Part shown: in pieces, positions 25,066-34,535 of the stretch | How positions within the stretch are numbered: position 1 is the stretch's first letter | Layout of the letters: every line of letters begins with the position of its first letter | NCBI RefSeq assembly: GCF_002554705.1 | Contig: NZ_PDEP01000013.1 | Location: 32,484 to 96,483, forward strand | Length of the DNA stretch: 64,000 bases | Direction of reading: 5' to 3' | Origin: Longimonas halophila | GTDB lineage: Bacteria > Bacteroidota > Rhodothermia > Rhodothermales > Salinibacteraceae | Notes under the pieces: model-generated | The model's input: only the letters and a program-made list of their open reading frames with translations | What the model was told of the DNA's origin: nothing | Databases searched by the model: none | Translations under genes and position numbers: made by a program

Positions 25066-26913
25066 TTAAACGCCCCAGATCATCCAGATGCCGCCGCACG
25101 TGACGAATGCGAGAAGCAGTTGCAGCGGCGCCCCCATGCGCACGAAGTCCGTAAAGCGGTAACCGCCAGGGCCGTAGACCATGAGGTTGGTCTGGTATCC
25201 GATCGGCGTGAGGAGGGCACAGCTTGCAGCAAACGTCACGGCCAGAACGAACGAGAAGGGATCAGCTCCGGTCAGCTCGGCCGCCTCCACAGCCATTGGC
25301 AGCATGAGAATCACGCTGGCGTTGTTGCTAATTACCTGCGTAACGAGACTTGTAAACACGTAAAAAACAAACAGCAAGACAAGAGGCGGAACGACATCTG
25401 CTATGCCGGTGATGGCATGTGCCAGATAGACAGCTGCTCCCGACCGCTCCATGGCCATCCCCAGCGGGATGAGACCCGCCAGCAGCACGATGACGCTCCA
25501 GTCCACCGCCTTGTAGACCTCGTTGGGCTTCACACAGCCGGTGCCCACCATCGCCACGATGCCCCCGAGGGCCGACACCATGATGGGCACCACCTCCAGC
25601 GCGGCCAGTCCCACCACGAGCCCAATGATGCCGAGGGCGACCGGCAACTTCTCGAACCGAAAGGTCGCCTCCTCGTCGGGCTGAATGACGACAAATGAGC
25701 GACTGCGTTCAAACTGCTTCAGAGCCTGGCCCGAGGCCTGAACGAGGAGCGTATCGCCGCCCTGTAGCGGCACCGCGTCGATGTTGTCGTACAGCAGTTC
25801 GCCCTTACGACGCAGTGCAAGCACGAGCGCGTCGAATCGCTGGGCAAACGCAATGGAGCGCAGCGTCTCCCCCACGATCGGATTGTCGGACAACAGCACA
25901 ATCTCGACCAGCGCTTCCCCCTTCCGCTCAATCTCAAAGTCCTCGTCGGTAAACGTCTTCGAGTGGGCTTCCGGCTTCAGCTTCTGTGTCTCCATGAGCT
26001 GCATGAGGGTGTCCCGATTGGCTCGAAGCAGCAGTTCGTCACCGGGCCGAAACTGCTTCGGACCGAGCGGGGCCGCAAAGGCCTCGCCGTTGCGCTCCAT
26101 CCGCACGATGTCCACATCCAGCTCCAGCTGTTCCCACACCTGTCGCACTGTGTAGCCCACCAGCGGCGAGTCGTCCGCCACGATGACCTGTGTCAGGTAC
26201 CCGCTCATCTCAAACTCCTCGGCCAGGTCCTCCTGGGGCTTGATGCGTTCCGGCAGAAGCCGATGCCCCACAAACATCAGATACACGAGCCCCGTCACGA
26301 GCACGATGGCCCCCAACGCCGTAAATTCGAACATCGAAAACGGGTGGCCCAGCAGACGCGCGCTCACGTCGCTCGCCAGGATGGAGGTCGACGTGCCGAT
26401 GAGGGTGAGCATCCCGCCCAGCATGGAGGCGAACGAGATGGGCATCAGCAGTTTCGAGGGCGAGATCTTCGATTTACGGGCCAGATTCACCGCCATCGGT
26501 ATCATCATGGCCACCACCGGCGTGTTGTTGATCACGCCCGCCGTGGTGCCCGACAGCCCGATGAGAGCTCCGTACTGCTTATAGAAGCTCCCCTTCGCCC
26601 ATTCGATGATCCGGTTGCCCACATATCGAAGCACTCCGGTGCGCCGGATGCCCTCACTCAGAATGAACATGGCGAGGACCGTGACTGTCGCCGTGCTCGC
26701 AAAGCCCGACACGCCGTCGGCCGGGCCCACGCCCGTCCAGTCCTCCAACAGAATAACCACGACCATCGTCCCGAGGGCCGTGATGTCAATGGGAATGACC
26801 TCGGAAATGAACAGTACAAGCACCACGGCAATGATGCCGAAGACGACGAGCATGTCGACCGTAAAGACAGGCCCGGCCTGCACGAGTAGTGTAGGGACAA
26901 GAGCGAGAGACAT
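25066..26913 (-). CDS. SLC13/DASS-type permease with two RCK_C (TrkA-C) domains
   Basis: 615 residues from ATG 26913 (the frame extends 21 codons upstream but with a Cys-rich unlikely N-terminus). Helices: VFGIIAVVLVLFISEVIPIDI and SGFASTATVTVLAMFILSEG, then NNTPVVAMMIPMAVNLARK. Two cytosolic RCK_C domains lie at about 232-315 and 328-410 (SPLVGYTVRQVWEQ..., NPIVGETLRSIAFAQ...). The C-terminal half ends with VISNNASVILMLPMAVEAA. The NNTP and SNNAS repeats are the paired Asn-Thr motifs of sodium-coupled anion transporters (dicarboxylate, sulfate). Substrate unresolved. Confidence 0.9.
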   Translation of the reverse strand: MSLALVPTLLVQAGPVFTVDMLVVFGIIAVVLVLFISEVIPIDITALGTMVVVILLEDWTGVGPADGVSGFASTATVTVLAMFILSEGIRRTGVLRYVGNRIIEWAKGSFYKQYGALIGLSGTTAGVINNTPVVAMMIPMAVNLARKSKISPSKLLMPISFASMLGGMLTLIGTSTSILASDVSARLLGHPFSMFEFTALGAIVLVTGLVYLMFVGHRLLPERIKPQEDLAEEFEMSGYLTQVIVADDSPLVGYTVRQVWEQLELDVDIVRMERNGEAFAAPLGPKQFRPGDELLLRANRDTLMQLMETQKLKPEAHSKTFTDEDFEIERKGEALVEIVLLSDNPIVGETLRSIAFAQRFDALVLALRRKGELLYDNIDAVPLQGGDTLLVQASGQALKQFERSRSFVVIQPDEEATFRFEKLPVALGIIGLVVGLAALEVVPIMVSALGGIVAMVGTGCVKPNEVYKAVDWSVIVLLAGLIPLGMAMERSGAAVYLAHAITGIADVVPPLVLLFVFYVFTSLVTQVISNNASVILMLPMAVEAAELTGADPFSFVLAVTFAASCALLTPIGYQTNLMVYGPGGYRFTDFVRMGAPLQLLLAFVTCGGIWMIWGV

Positions 26914-27279
26914 GTACAGCAAACAATAACAATAGAGAAAACAACAGGGCTTCAGCACACAACCGGAGCAGCACACCTATGTAGCGGTACGTACACGTGT
27001 TGATTGCAAAAACCAACGCGCCTGAGTACCGCATGCAGCACCAATCCCGCGACTTCTGATCGGCGCGTCTCCGCCTCCTTTCTTTCGCGAATTCGCCTCT
27101 GATGGTTTTTGGCACCCCACACCGTCGGCAACTGTCGCTGTACGGGGGGCAGGCACAAGACGTTCGGCATAGCCTCCGCATCGGACCATGCATTCGCCGC
27201 ACCGCCGGTGCTCACCTATGCGCCGCGCCTAAGATCCGCATCCGGGGTGTGTGAGACGGCTGTGGGGCGTTATAACTGA
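26914..27279. other. Intergenic, nothing recognised
   Basis: 366 bp between two minus-strand genes. No gene, RNA, hairpin terminator or repeat was recognised. The SLC13 promoter must lie in its left part. Confidence 0.5.
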
Positions 27280-28509
27280 TTAGTCGCGGTCAATCAGATG
27301 CACGGATCCCTCTCCGATTCGCAGTAGGTGGTGCTCGGTAGGGACCCATCGGATCCGATCGTTCACCCCGTATTCGGCGGCAACATCTTCGTGGCCGAGA
27401 TGCGATGCACATCCCGAAGTTGCCCCCATCAGATAGTAATCGTAGAGATAGCGTATCTCATTGCCCGTCTCCATCGCTTCGGAGGGCCTATCCATCCGTA
27501 CCGTCGCGACGGTGAGAAACGCGGTCCCCTCAGTAAGCGCATTCAACTGCTTGATACGACTGTAATTATCTTCTCGAAGTACCGATCGGCGTCCGTCTTC
27601 ATACACAAAGGTAGGTTGAAGGAAATCGTCGATTTCGATGACCTGGCGTAGGGGCTGGTCGGCTCCGTATGCATACACACGTGGAAACGTGTGGTAGTGT
27701 ACAACATGCGATCCGTCGGTCAGCGAAGCCAGTTGCTTGTATCGCGCAAAATGCGCGCTTACCATCCACACGTCGGTCTGATACGGCTCGCCGAACGACT
27801 CGACAAGGGTCCCGGTCGGGTTAACGTAATGGATCGCCCCATCGAGCGCATCGATCTCCGTCTCGCCACGCAGCGGAAGCTGGCCGGTTGTGGCAAAGCG
27901 GTCCCCGCTCACCTCAATCTGCGTAGGCTGAAACTGCGTGCGTATGTCCTCGCGGTGGGTGCAGGAGGCACCTTCGCAGGTGAACGTAGCAATGCGCATC
28001 GTTCCCATAGAGACGTACACCTCGGAGCCGCGAACGGCCAGATCAGTCGGAAACATGAGTTCGCCAGGACCCTGGCCCCGAGTGGCCACCCGCTCGGCGC
28101 GCTCGGTAGGGATGTGGTATGACCAGAGCTCCGAAATGCGAGGAAGCGTTATGAGGAGAAGCACAAGATTCTCGTTGAGAGAGGCAACCTCTACATCTGA
28201 CCCACCAGGCACATCGATGGGAATGCGGCGGGCATCTGCCATGGCATCGTTGCCCTCAACGTGGGCCTGCAGGCGTTCCACCGAAGCAGGAACCGACGTA
28301 AGATTGCAGGGCGCGGCATCGCTCACGGAGACGGGCGATACCTCCGCATGCGGCAGGCGTTCGGGCATGGGGTGGACCTGCTCGCCGCTGCTGGCGCGGG
28401 GGCTGCGGTCTTGGATGTTTTCGGCGTCTGTATGGTTGCCTCCGCATCCAGCCAGCAACACCAGCGCCGCAAGCACGACCACCAACGCCCATGAGGTGGA
28501 TTGATGCAT
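27280..28509 (-). CDS. Lipoprotein, probable 6-bladed beta-propeller
   Basis: 409 residues from ATG 28509 (MHQSTSWAL); lipobox LLAGC. The mature protein has repeated propeller-like blades: RGQGPGELMFPTDLAVRGSEVYVSM, YQTDVWMVSAHFARY and GSHVVHYHTFPRVYAYG. The GQGPGE-FP-D motif is typical of 6-bladed NHL-like lipoproteins of Bacteroidetes relatives. Ligand unknown. Its signal-peptide DNA and upstream region match those of the lipoprotein at 18524-19129, though the mature proteins are unrelated. Confidence 0.75.
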   Translation of the reverse strand: MHQSTSWALVVVLAALVLLAGCGGNHTDAENIQDRSPRASSGEQVHPMPERLPHAEVSPVSVSDAAPCNLTSVPASVERLQAHVEGNDAMADARRIPIDVPGGSDVEVASLNENLVLLLITLPRISELWSYHIPTERAERVATRGQGPGELMFPTDLAVRGSEVYVSMGTMRIATFTCEGASCTHREDIRTQFQPTQIEVSGDRFATTGQLPLRGETEIDALDGAIHYVNPTGTLVESFGEPYQTDVWMVSAHFARYKQLASLTDGSHVVHYHTFPRVYAYGADQPLRQVIEIDDFLQPTFVYEDGRRSVLREDNYSRIKQLNALTEGTAFLTVATVRMDRPSEAMETGNEIRYLYDYYLMGATSGCASHLGHEDVAAEYGVNDRIRWVPTEHHLLRIGEGSVHLIDRD

Positions 28510-28595
28510 AGTTATGTGGGCTTGATATGGGATGCTGAGAATGGACAGCCAATACCAACCTATCAAATCTGCGACAATGCTGCCACCACACCAAC

Positions 28596-30056
28596 CTACG
28601 CCGACCCTTGCGCGGCCCGATACGCCCGGTTGATGGCGAGCCATGCGCCGCTGTGGTAGCGGTAGTACGTCACAAACGCCGGAATCGCCGTCTCAAACAC
28701 CAGCGCCAGATACACGCCCCACAGCCCGAGCGGCGTCACAGTGCCTGCGTACGCGATCGGAAGCGCAAACAAGAAGAGTCCGGCCAGCTGCCCGTAGAAC
28801 GGCCAGGTCGTATCGCCTCCAGCGCGGAGCGGACCCAGCGCGCCGTTCAGCAGGCCGTGGAACATCACGCTCACGCACGTGGCGCGGAGCAGCGCCACCG
28901 TTGTCGGAATGAGCTCCGGATCCTGCACGAACAGGTAGCTCACCGGACGCGCCCCCACAAAGATCGCCAGCGCCCCCAGTGCATACACGGCCACCGTAAA
29001 GCGCAGGGTGTCGTGACCGTACGCCTCAGCTTCTGAGTCGTCGTTGCGGCCCAGCGCCTGCCCGACCAGACTGCTGGAGGCGAGCCCAAAGCCCCAGCCC
29101 GGCGTGTTCATGAGGCCGCGCATCCGAAGCGCCACCACGTAGGCCGCCACCACATTCGGCCCAAAGAACGCCACAATCGCCATCATCGGGAAGCGTCCGC
29201 CGCCCTGCGCCACCTTGCGCAGGGCCAGCGGGGTGCCCACCTGCACCAGACGTTTGGCCGTGGCCCGGTCCCCGAGCGCAGCCCGTGCATCCCACTGAAT
29301 GGGAAGCGCGCCCACATACGGTAGACGTCCGCGTACAAAGCCCCAGGCCAGCACGCCCGTCACCGAGGCCCCACCGAGCACCGTGCCCAGCGCCGCGCCT
29401 GCCACGCCCATGTCGAACACAAAGATGAGCACCCCGCTCAGTATAACGTTGGCGATGGCCCCACCGGCCCGAATCACCATCGGGATCCACGCCTCGTTGG
29501 CGCCGACCAGCGCGCGGCTGCCCACCAGATTGAGCGCGGCAAAGGGCATCGCCCAGCTTGCAATCGACAGATACGTGACGCCATGTGCCACCGCTGCCTC
29601 GCCCGAGCCAATCAGCCGGATGAGCGGCTCCGTCATTCCCGTGAACAGCGCCACCAGCGGCAACGTCGTAAGCAGTCCCAGCGCCGCGCTCTGCACCACC
29701 GCCGTGGTGATGCCGGGATGCTCGCCCGCCCCAAATCGCTGCGATACCAGGCTAATCGTGCCCCCCGCAATGCCACCGCCCAGCATGTACGCGAGCGTCC
29801 AGTACGGCACGCCATAGCCGATGCCTGCAATGCCCGCAGCACCCACCGTCAGACCCACCATCGCCACATCGGCGGTGGCCTTCGACATGCGCGCCAGGCC
29901 CGTCACAATACGCGGCCACGCCAGCTCCGCAATCGCATCGCCGCGCCGTGCATCAATCCATCCCAAGCGGGCCAGCAAGCGGCCCACCTGTTCCAGCACC
30001 ATGCGAATCGGGTTGAGAAGAGAACGCACCAGGAAGAGCCGTTTGTACAAAGCCAA
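28596..30056 (-). CDS. MATE-family multidrug/sodium antiporter
   Basis: About 468-486 residues depending on TTG 30056 or ATG 30002 as start; both keep the full MatE repeats. Twelve helices in two MatE halves are visible: IAELAWPRIVTGLARMSKATADVAMVGLTVG, GAAGIAGIGYG and YMLGGGIAGGTISLVSQRFGAG, then in the second half RVGTPLALRKVAQGG-like and WGFGLASSSLVGQALGRNDD. Inner-membrane exporter of cationic compounds driven by Na+ or H+. Monocistronic. Confidence 0.92.
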   Translation of the reverse strand: MALYKRLFLVRSLLNPIRMVLEQVGRLLARLGWIDARRGDAIAELAWPRIVTGLARMSKATADVAMVGLTVGAAGIAGIGYGVPYWTLAYMLGGGIAGGTISLVSQRFGAGEHPGITTAVVQSAALGLLTTLPLVALFTGMTEPLIRLIGSGEAAVAHGVTYLSIASWAMPFAALNLVGSRALVGANEAWIPMVIRAGGAIANVILSGVLIFVFDMGVAGAALGTVLGGASVTGVLAWGFVRGRLPYVGALPIQWDARAALGDRATAKRLVQVGTPLALRKVAQGGGRFPMMAIVAFFGPNVVAAYVVALRMRGLMNTPGWGFGLASSSLVGQALGRNDDSEAEAYGHDTLRFTVAVYALGALAIFVGARPVSYLFVQDPELIPTTVALLRATCVSVMFHGLLNGALGPLRAGGDTTWPFYGQLAGLFLFALPIAYAGTVTPLGLWGVYLALVFETAIPAFVTYYRYHSGAWLAINRAYRAAQGSA

Positions 30057-30289
30057 CGAGTCGTATCATACTTGATCACCGTACACGGTCAGTCGCCGTG
30101 CAAGAGCCCTGTAGCATGCATCCCTCACATGTTTTTGGCATCACCGAGTCTGCCGCATTTTTGTTTTAGGGGAAAGCGAGGGGCCGTGCCTCCCCCTGCA
30201 TTCGACCCAGCTCCACAGCAGCGCACGTGTCCATCGGGGGCAGATGTGCCCAAGGGCAAAGGCCTGATTCCCCTCCATGGTTTTGTAGC

Positions 30290-30327
30290 AACCCGTAGGG
30301 ACACGGCGCGCCGTGTCCCTACGGGTT
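30290..30327. repeat. 38-bp perfect palindrome
   Basis: Each half reads A then ACCCGTAGGGACACGGCG; the second half is its exact reverse complement with no loop. Half-copies (CCGTGTCCCTACG) recur at about 30810 and 31148. Could extrude a cruciform or act as a bidirectional terminator. Confidence 0.9.
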
Positions 30328-30547
30328 CATGCCGGTAGGCAATATCCCTGGCACCGACGGGTCCCGTCGGTACGCCATTACGGACGGAGGACCGTCCTAT
30401 TCGTGCTGCCAACGGGGGACTGTTGGCGGCAGGAACTTTTCATGAACGCTCGTCGCAAGGCTCTCTGATACTGTGAGATTAATCGCCGGATGTCGTCCAG
30501 CCTTGCAGTATGAAAGCTGTATCGTATCCGTTGGCGGCACGAGTTTT

Positions 30548-30656
30548 GGTAGTGGATGGACGTCAAGTGATCGCTCTCCCAATAAAAATCTGTCCTGGGG
30601 CGAACGGTCCCCTGTTCGCTCCCGTCAGCTCCGCCGGAGACGTTCGCGCCTCCTCG
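30548..30656. repeat. Truncated copy of the GGTAGTGG element (left end only)
   Basis: The left end GGTAGTGGATGGACG then TCAAGTGAT (30548-30571) is followed by about 80 bp closely matching the interior of element 3 (TCGCTCTCCCAATAA, GCGAACGGTCCCC, GTTCGCTCCCGTCAGC). No right-hand inverted end or flanking duplication was found downstream, so this copy is broken. Confidence 0.75.
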
Positions 30657-31309
30657 TCGCATAGCACAAAAAGCATGACCTTCGGCCTCTCTGCCGTGCG
30701 ACGCAGGCTGTTCAGGGGCACAACTGGCATGACCCTTCGGGCCCCTCTGCCCCGCTGGTTTGGTTTGGATATCCCGGGCGTTCATCGAAGCCCGCTAAAC
30801 AGATACGCGCCGTGTCCCTACGCATGTGAGACATGGTTTTTCTAAAACATGGCTGGTGGCACGCGACTGGGAGCGCAGCGTACGTCCCGTGCCTGTTGAT
30901 GCTCCAGCGCACAAAACGGAGAGGGGACCGTTGGCGACAGGAGAGCCGACAACATTCGGTACAATGTTCTTTGAAAGCAGGAAAACCCTCACCCTTGTTC
31001 CCTCTCCCAACAGGAGAGGGAGACTTGGCTTGCGGGGCGATTCAGCAAAGCAGAGCCCCATACTGAAACCGAAGGTGGTCTGCGCCAAATGCTATTAGCA
31101 CAGCTTGCGTCCTGGGTAGCACGTCACTAAATGCGTACCACAGCGCTCCGTGTCCCTACGCATGTTCACACCGGCCGAGACCCACCAGGGGAACAGCGTA
31201 GCCGAGAACGCAAGCAGTGCCAGAAGTGCCCCCACCGGGGCACATCCAGCGCGCATGTACGTTACTATTGTCTTCCAAATCACTGCTTCCGCATCCCCCT
31301 GATTCTGCT

Positions 31310-33121
31310 ATGTCCACAGAGTCCACCCCCACCGATCCCGCGGTCGACACCACACAAGCCGCGCCCGAACTCGGCAACCAGTACACCAGCGACCGCGTGC
31401 TCACCAGCTACCTGAAGCGTACCCTCCCCGGCGAGGTGCTGGATGCCGCCTCCGACGCGCTGCACGCGCTGGGCGAGCGCGCTGGCGGCGATCTCTACGC
31501 GCTGCAGCAGGCCGACCGCACCCGCGAGCCCGAACTCACGCAGTGGAGCCCGTGGGGCGAGCGCATCGATGAAATCACGCTCACCGATGTGTGGAAGACT
31601 GCCGCGCCGCTCGCTGCTAAGTACGGACTGGTAGCGCTTCCGTATGAGCAAGAGTACGGCCCGCACAGCCGCCCGGTGCAGTTTGCGCTGGCGCACCTGT
31701 TCATTCCCTCAACCGACATGTATGGCTGCCCGCTCGCTATGACCGACGGCGCCACGCGCACGCTCCTTGCCGCCGAAAACGAGGCGCTCGTCGATGAAGC
31801 CGTGCCGCATCTCACGAGCCGCGCCCCCGAATCCGCCTGGACCAGCGGCCAGTGGATGACCGAACTCGCAGGCGGCTCCGACGTCGGGCAGTCCAACACC
31901 ACCGCCCGCCAGGACGACGACGGCACCTGGCGCCTCTACGGACGCAAGTGGTTTACGAGTGCCATCACCGCAAACATGGCGCTGGCGCTGGCACGTCCCG
32001 AGGGCAACACCGAAGGCGGACGCGGGCTCGCGCTCTTCTACGTGCGCATCCGCACCGACGAGGGCAACCTGCAGCCGGGGCTGCGTGTGCTGCGCCTGAA
32101 AGACAAACTTGGCACGCGTAAGCTGCCGACCGCCGAGCTGCATCTGGATGGCGTGGAAGCAACGCCCGTCACCGAACTAAAGCGCGGCACGCGGCATATT
32201 TCGCCGATGCTGAACATCACGCGCACCTGGAACGCCGTCACCGCCACCAGCTTCATGCGCCGCGCCGTGGCTCTGGCGCGCGACTACGCGACCAAGCGCA
32301 CGGTCTTTGGCAAGAAGCTGATCGACCAGCCGCTGCACCAGGACACGCTCGCGCAAATGCAGAGTACCTACGAAGGGGCATTCCACCTGTCGTTCCGCGT
32401 CGCCGAACTGCTGGGACGCGACGAAGCCAACACCGCCAGAGACACCGACCAGGCCCTGCTGCGGCTGCTCACGCCCATTGCCAAGCTGCTTACTGCGAAA
32501 CAGTGCGTGTCTGTAACCAGCGAGGCGATGGAAGCCTTTGGCGGGGCCGGATACGTCGAAGACACCGGCATCCCCCAACTGCATCGGGACGCGCAGGTGT
32601 TGCCCATCTGGGAAGGCACGACCAACGTGCTGGCCCTCGACCTGCTCCGCGCGCTTAAGCGCACTGGCGGACTGGCTCCGCTCCGGGCCGAGTTCGAGCG
32701 CTGCATGGACGGCCTTTCTGCGCCGCGCCTCATCCCGCCCATGAAACAGGCCGCCCAGGCGCTGCAACACGCCCAAGAGTGGCTCCACAAGGCCCAGTCT
32801 GAAGATAGCACCGACACGCTCCAGGGCGGCGCCCGGCGCTTTGCGTACACGGTGGGATGCGCCATGGAGGTTGCCCTGACCGTACACCATGCACAGTGGG
32901 CGCTCGACCACGAACACGATGCGCGTCCGGCAGAAGCCGCGGTACGGCTGGCCGCCTCCGGCATCGACCACCTGCACCCGGTCGATCCGCACGGAGCGCA
33001 CGTGCTGGCGCACGACTTCAACTGCTCCACGCTCTTCAAATGTCACACCGGCACCGCCGACACCGCTGATCCGGTGCCCACTGCCGACCCACTTGCCGAC
33101 CCGGCATTTGCGGATGCGTAG
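31310..33121 (+). CDS. AidB-like acyl-CoA dehydrogenase
   Basis: 603 residues from ATG 31310. The order of blocks is that of the large AidB/ACAD group: MTELAGGSDVGQSNT (FAD/substrate loop), LYGRKWFTSAI, a middle beta domain (GLALFYVRIRTDEG...LKDKLGTRKLPTAELHLDG), then ATKRTVFGKKLIDQPLHQD and EAFGGAGYVEDTGIPQLHRDAQVLPIWEGTTNVLALD. E. coli AidB is a DNA-alkylation-response flavoprotein; homologues here may instead oxidise acyl-CoA. No neighbouring ada or beta-oxidation genes. Soluble, no signal peptide. Confidence 0.88.
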   Translation: MSTESTPTDPAVDTTQAAPELGNQYTSDRVLTSYLKRTLPGEVLDAASDALHALGERAGGDLYALQQADRTREPELTQWSPWGERIDEITLTDVWKTAAPLAAKYGLVALPYEQEYGPHSRPVQFALAHLFIPSTDMYGCPLAMTDGATRTLLAAENEALVDEAVPHLTSRAPESAWTSGQWMTELAGGSDVGQSNTTARQDDDGTWRLYGRKWFTSAITANMALALARPEGNTEGGRGLALFYVRIRTDEGNLQPGLRVLRLKDKLGTRKLPTAELHLDGVEATPVTELKRGTRHISPMLNITRTWNAVTATSFMRRAVALARDYATKRTVFGKKLIDQPLHQDTLAQMQSTYEGAFHLSFRVAELLGRDEANTARDTDQALLRLLTPIAKLLTAKQCVSVTSEAMEAFGGAGYVEDTGIPQLHRDAQVLPIWEGTTNVLALDLLRALKRTGGLAPLRAEFERCMDGLSAPRLIPPMKQAAQALQHAQEWLHKAQSEDSTDTLQGGARRFAYTVGCAMEVALTVHHAQWALDHEHDARPAEAAVRLAASGIDHLHPVDPHGAHVLAHDFNCSTLFKCHTGTADTADPVPTADPLADPAFADA

Positions 33122-33328
33122 CCGTTGTGGGCATAGTGGTTGAGCCCCCCGGATCGTGGATGAAGCGAGGCAGAGTTCACGGATGCGTTACGCGACATGT
33201 TATCAGATGGCCAAACTATCACATGGGTGTAGAACCTCTGTTTGCCTGATGGAAGTTGACATCTGTGTTGCAAGCCATAACATGGCTGCTGCTCCGCCCT
33301 ATTCCTTTGCTGTCCCGACGTGCTTTCC

Positions 33329-34471
33329 ATGTCTTCTTTCTCTACCCCTGCCTGGTGGGCCCGCCCCATACCATGGATTCTGGTCGCTGGCCTGCTTCTG
33401 ATCGGCGGCATCTTGCTGCTTCCCCAAGACGATAGCCGTGCTGCTGACGATGAAAGCGGGCAAGACGCCGAGCAACCGCCTGCCTTACAGGCCGATGCCG
33501 TTGTTGTGGCGCCCACGCGCATTGCCGAGCAGATTCGTGCTACCGGTACACTGCGTGCCGACGAGTCGATCGACCTGTCGGTGGAAACAGCGGGGCGCAT
33601 CACATCGATGGACCTGCCCGAGGGGCAGACGGTGTCGGCGGGCACGCTGCTGCTGTCGGTATCCAACGACGACCTGTACGCCGAGCAGCGCCGCCTACAG
33701 GCGCAGCTTGAACTGGCCGAGGCGCGTGAGGAGCGGCAGGCCCGCCTGCTCGAAGAGGGCGGCGTGAGCCAGGAAACCTATGACGCTACGCAGAACGACG
33801 TTGAGGTGCTCCAGGCCGATCTGGATCAGGTGGGGGCCCGCATCGCCAAAACTGAAATTCGGGCACCGTTTACCGGGCAACTGGGGCTGCGCTACGTGAG
33901 CGAAGGTAGCTACATTTCGCCCGACACGCGCATTGCCACGCTGCAACGCATCGACCCGATTAAGGTCGACTTTTCAGTGCCCGAGAAGTATGCCGGGCGC
34001 GTGGAAGCGGGGCAACCCATTACGTTCTCGGTGCGGAACAGCAATGAAGAGCACACCGCCAGTGTGATTGCCACTGAGCCGCGCGTCAACAACGAGACGC
34101 GCTCGCTTCGCGTCCGAGCCCGCGCATCTAACGACGGTAACGGACTCCGCCCGGGCACCTTTGCCGACCTTACGCTCACCCTGGGCGCGGTCGATGATGC
34201 GCTTGTAGTACCCAACTTTGCTCTGGTACCCAACCTGGGTGTGCAGCGCGTCTTTGTGTACCGCAATGGGCAGGCCCAGCCGCAGGAAGTGACGATTGGC
34301 ACACGCACCAGCGACCTGGTCGAAATCACCGAGGGCCTGGCCCCGGGCGACACCGTCCTTACGTCCAACATTCAGGAGCTACGTCCCGGACGCCCCATCG
34401 AAGTGGCTACGCTTCTTACGGTCGATGATCTCGATGCCAACACCGACGCGGCAGTCTCGCCTGCCGAATAG
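33329..34471 (+). CDS. RND efflux periplasmic adaptor (membrane fusion protein)
   Basis: 380 residues from ATG 33329 (an upstream GTG at 33320 is less likely). One N-terminal helix (WILVAGLLLIGGILLL), then lipoyl half-motifs, a helical hairpin (AEQRRLQAQLELAEAREERQARLLEEGGVSQ) and a beta barrel (IDPIKVDFSVPEKYAGRVEAG). First gene of a complete HAE1 tripartite system: the RND pump starts 64 bp downstream and the outer-membrane factor follows it. Confidence 0.93.
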   Translation: MSSFSTPAWWARPIPWILVAGLLLIGGILLLPQDDSRAADDESGQDAEQPPALQADAVVVAPTRIAEQIRATGTLRADESIDLSVETAGRITSMDLPEGQTVSAGTLLLSVSNDDLYAEQRRLQAQLELAEAREERQARLLEEGGVSQETYDATQNDVEVLQADLDQVGARIAKTEIRAPFTGQLGLRYVSEGSYISPDTRIATLQRIDPIKVDFSVPEKYAGRVEAGQPITFSVRNSNEEHTASVIATEPRVNNETRSLRVRARASNDGNGLRPGTFADLTLTLGAVDDALVVPNFALVPNLGVQRVFVYRNGQAQPQEVTIGTRTSDLVEITEGLAPGDTVLTSNIQELRPGRPIEVATLLTVDDLDANTDAAVSPAE

Positions 34472-34535
34472 CCCGTAGCCCCGCTCCTGCAGCGCGGCTT
34501 CTGTCCTCCCTTTTGCTGTATCAGACGTGCCTCTC

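Larger units (their letters stand above)
30057..31309. other. 1.25-kb intergenic region with palindromes and a truncated MITE-like copy
   Basis: No credible gene. Contents: a 38-bp perfect palindrome (30290-30327), a hairpin near 30353-30375, a left-end-only copy of the GGTAGTGG element (from 30548), two 18-bp copies of CCGTGTCCCTACGCATGT (30810-30827, 31148-31165), a GACTGGGAGCG...ACGTCCCG segment at about 30865-30890, and a hairpin CCCTCTCC-CAACA-GGAGAGGG (31000-31020). It looks like a sink for small repeats between divergent genes. Confidence 0.7.
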
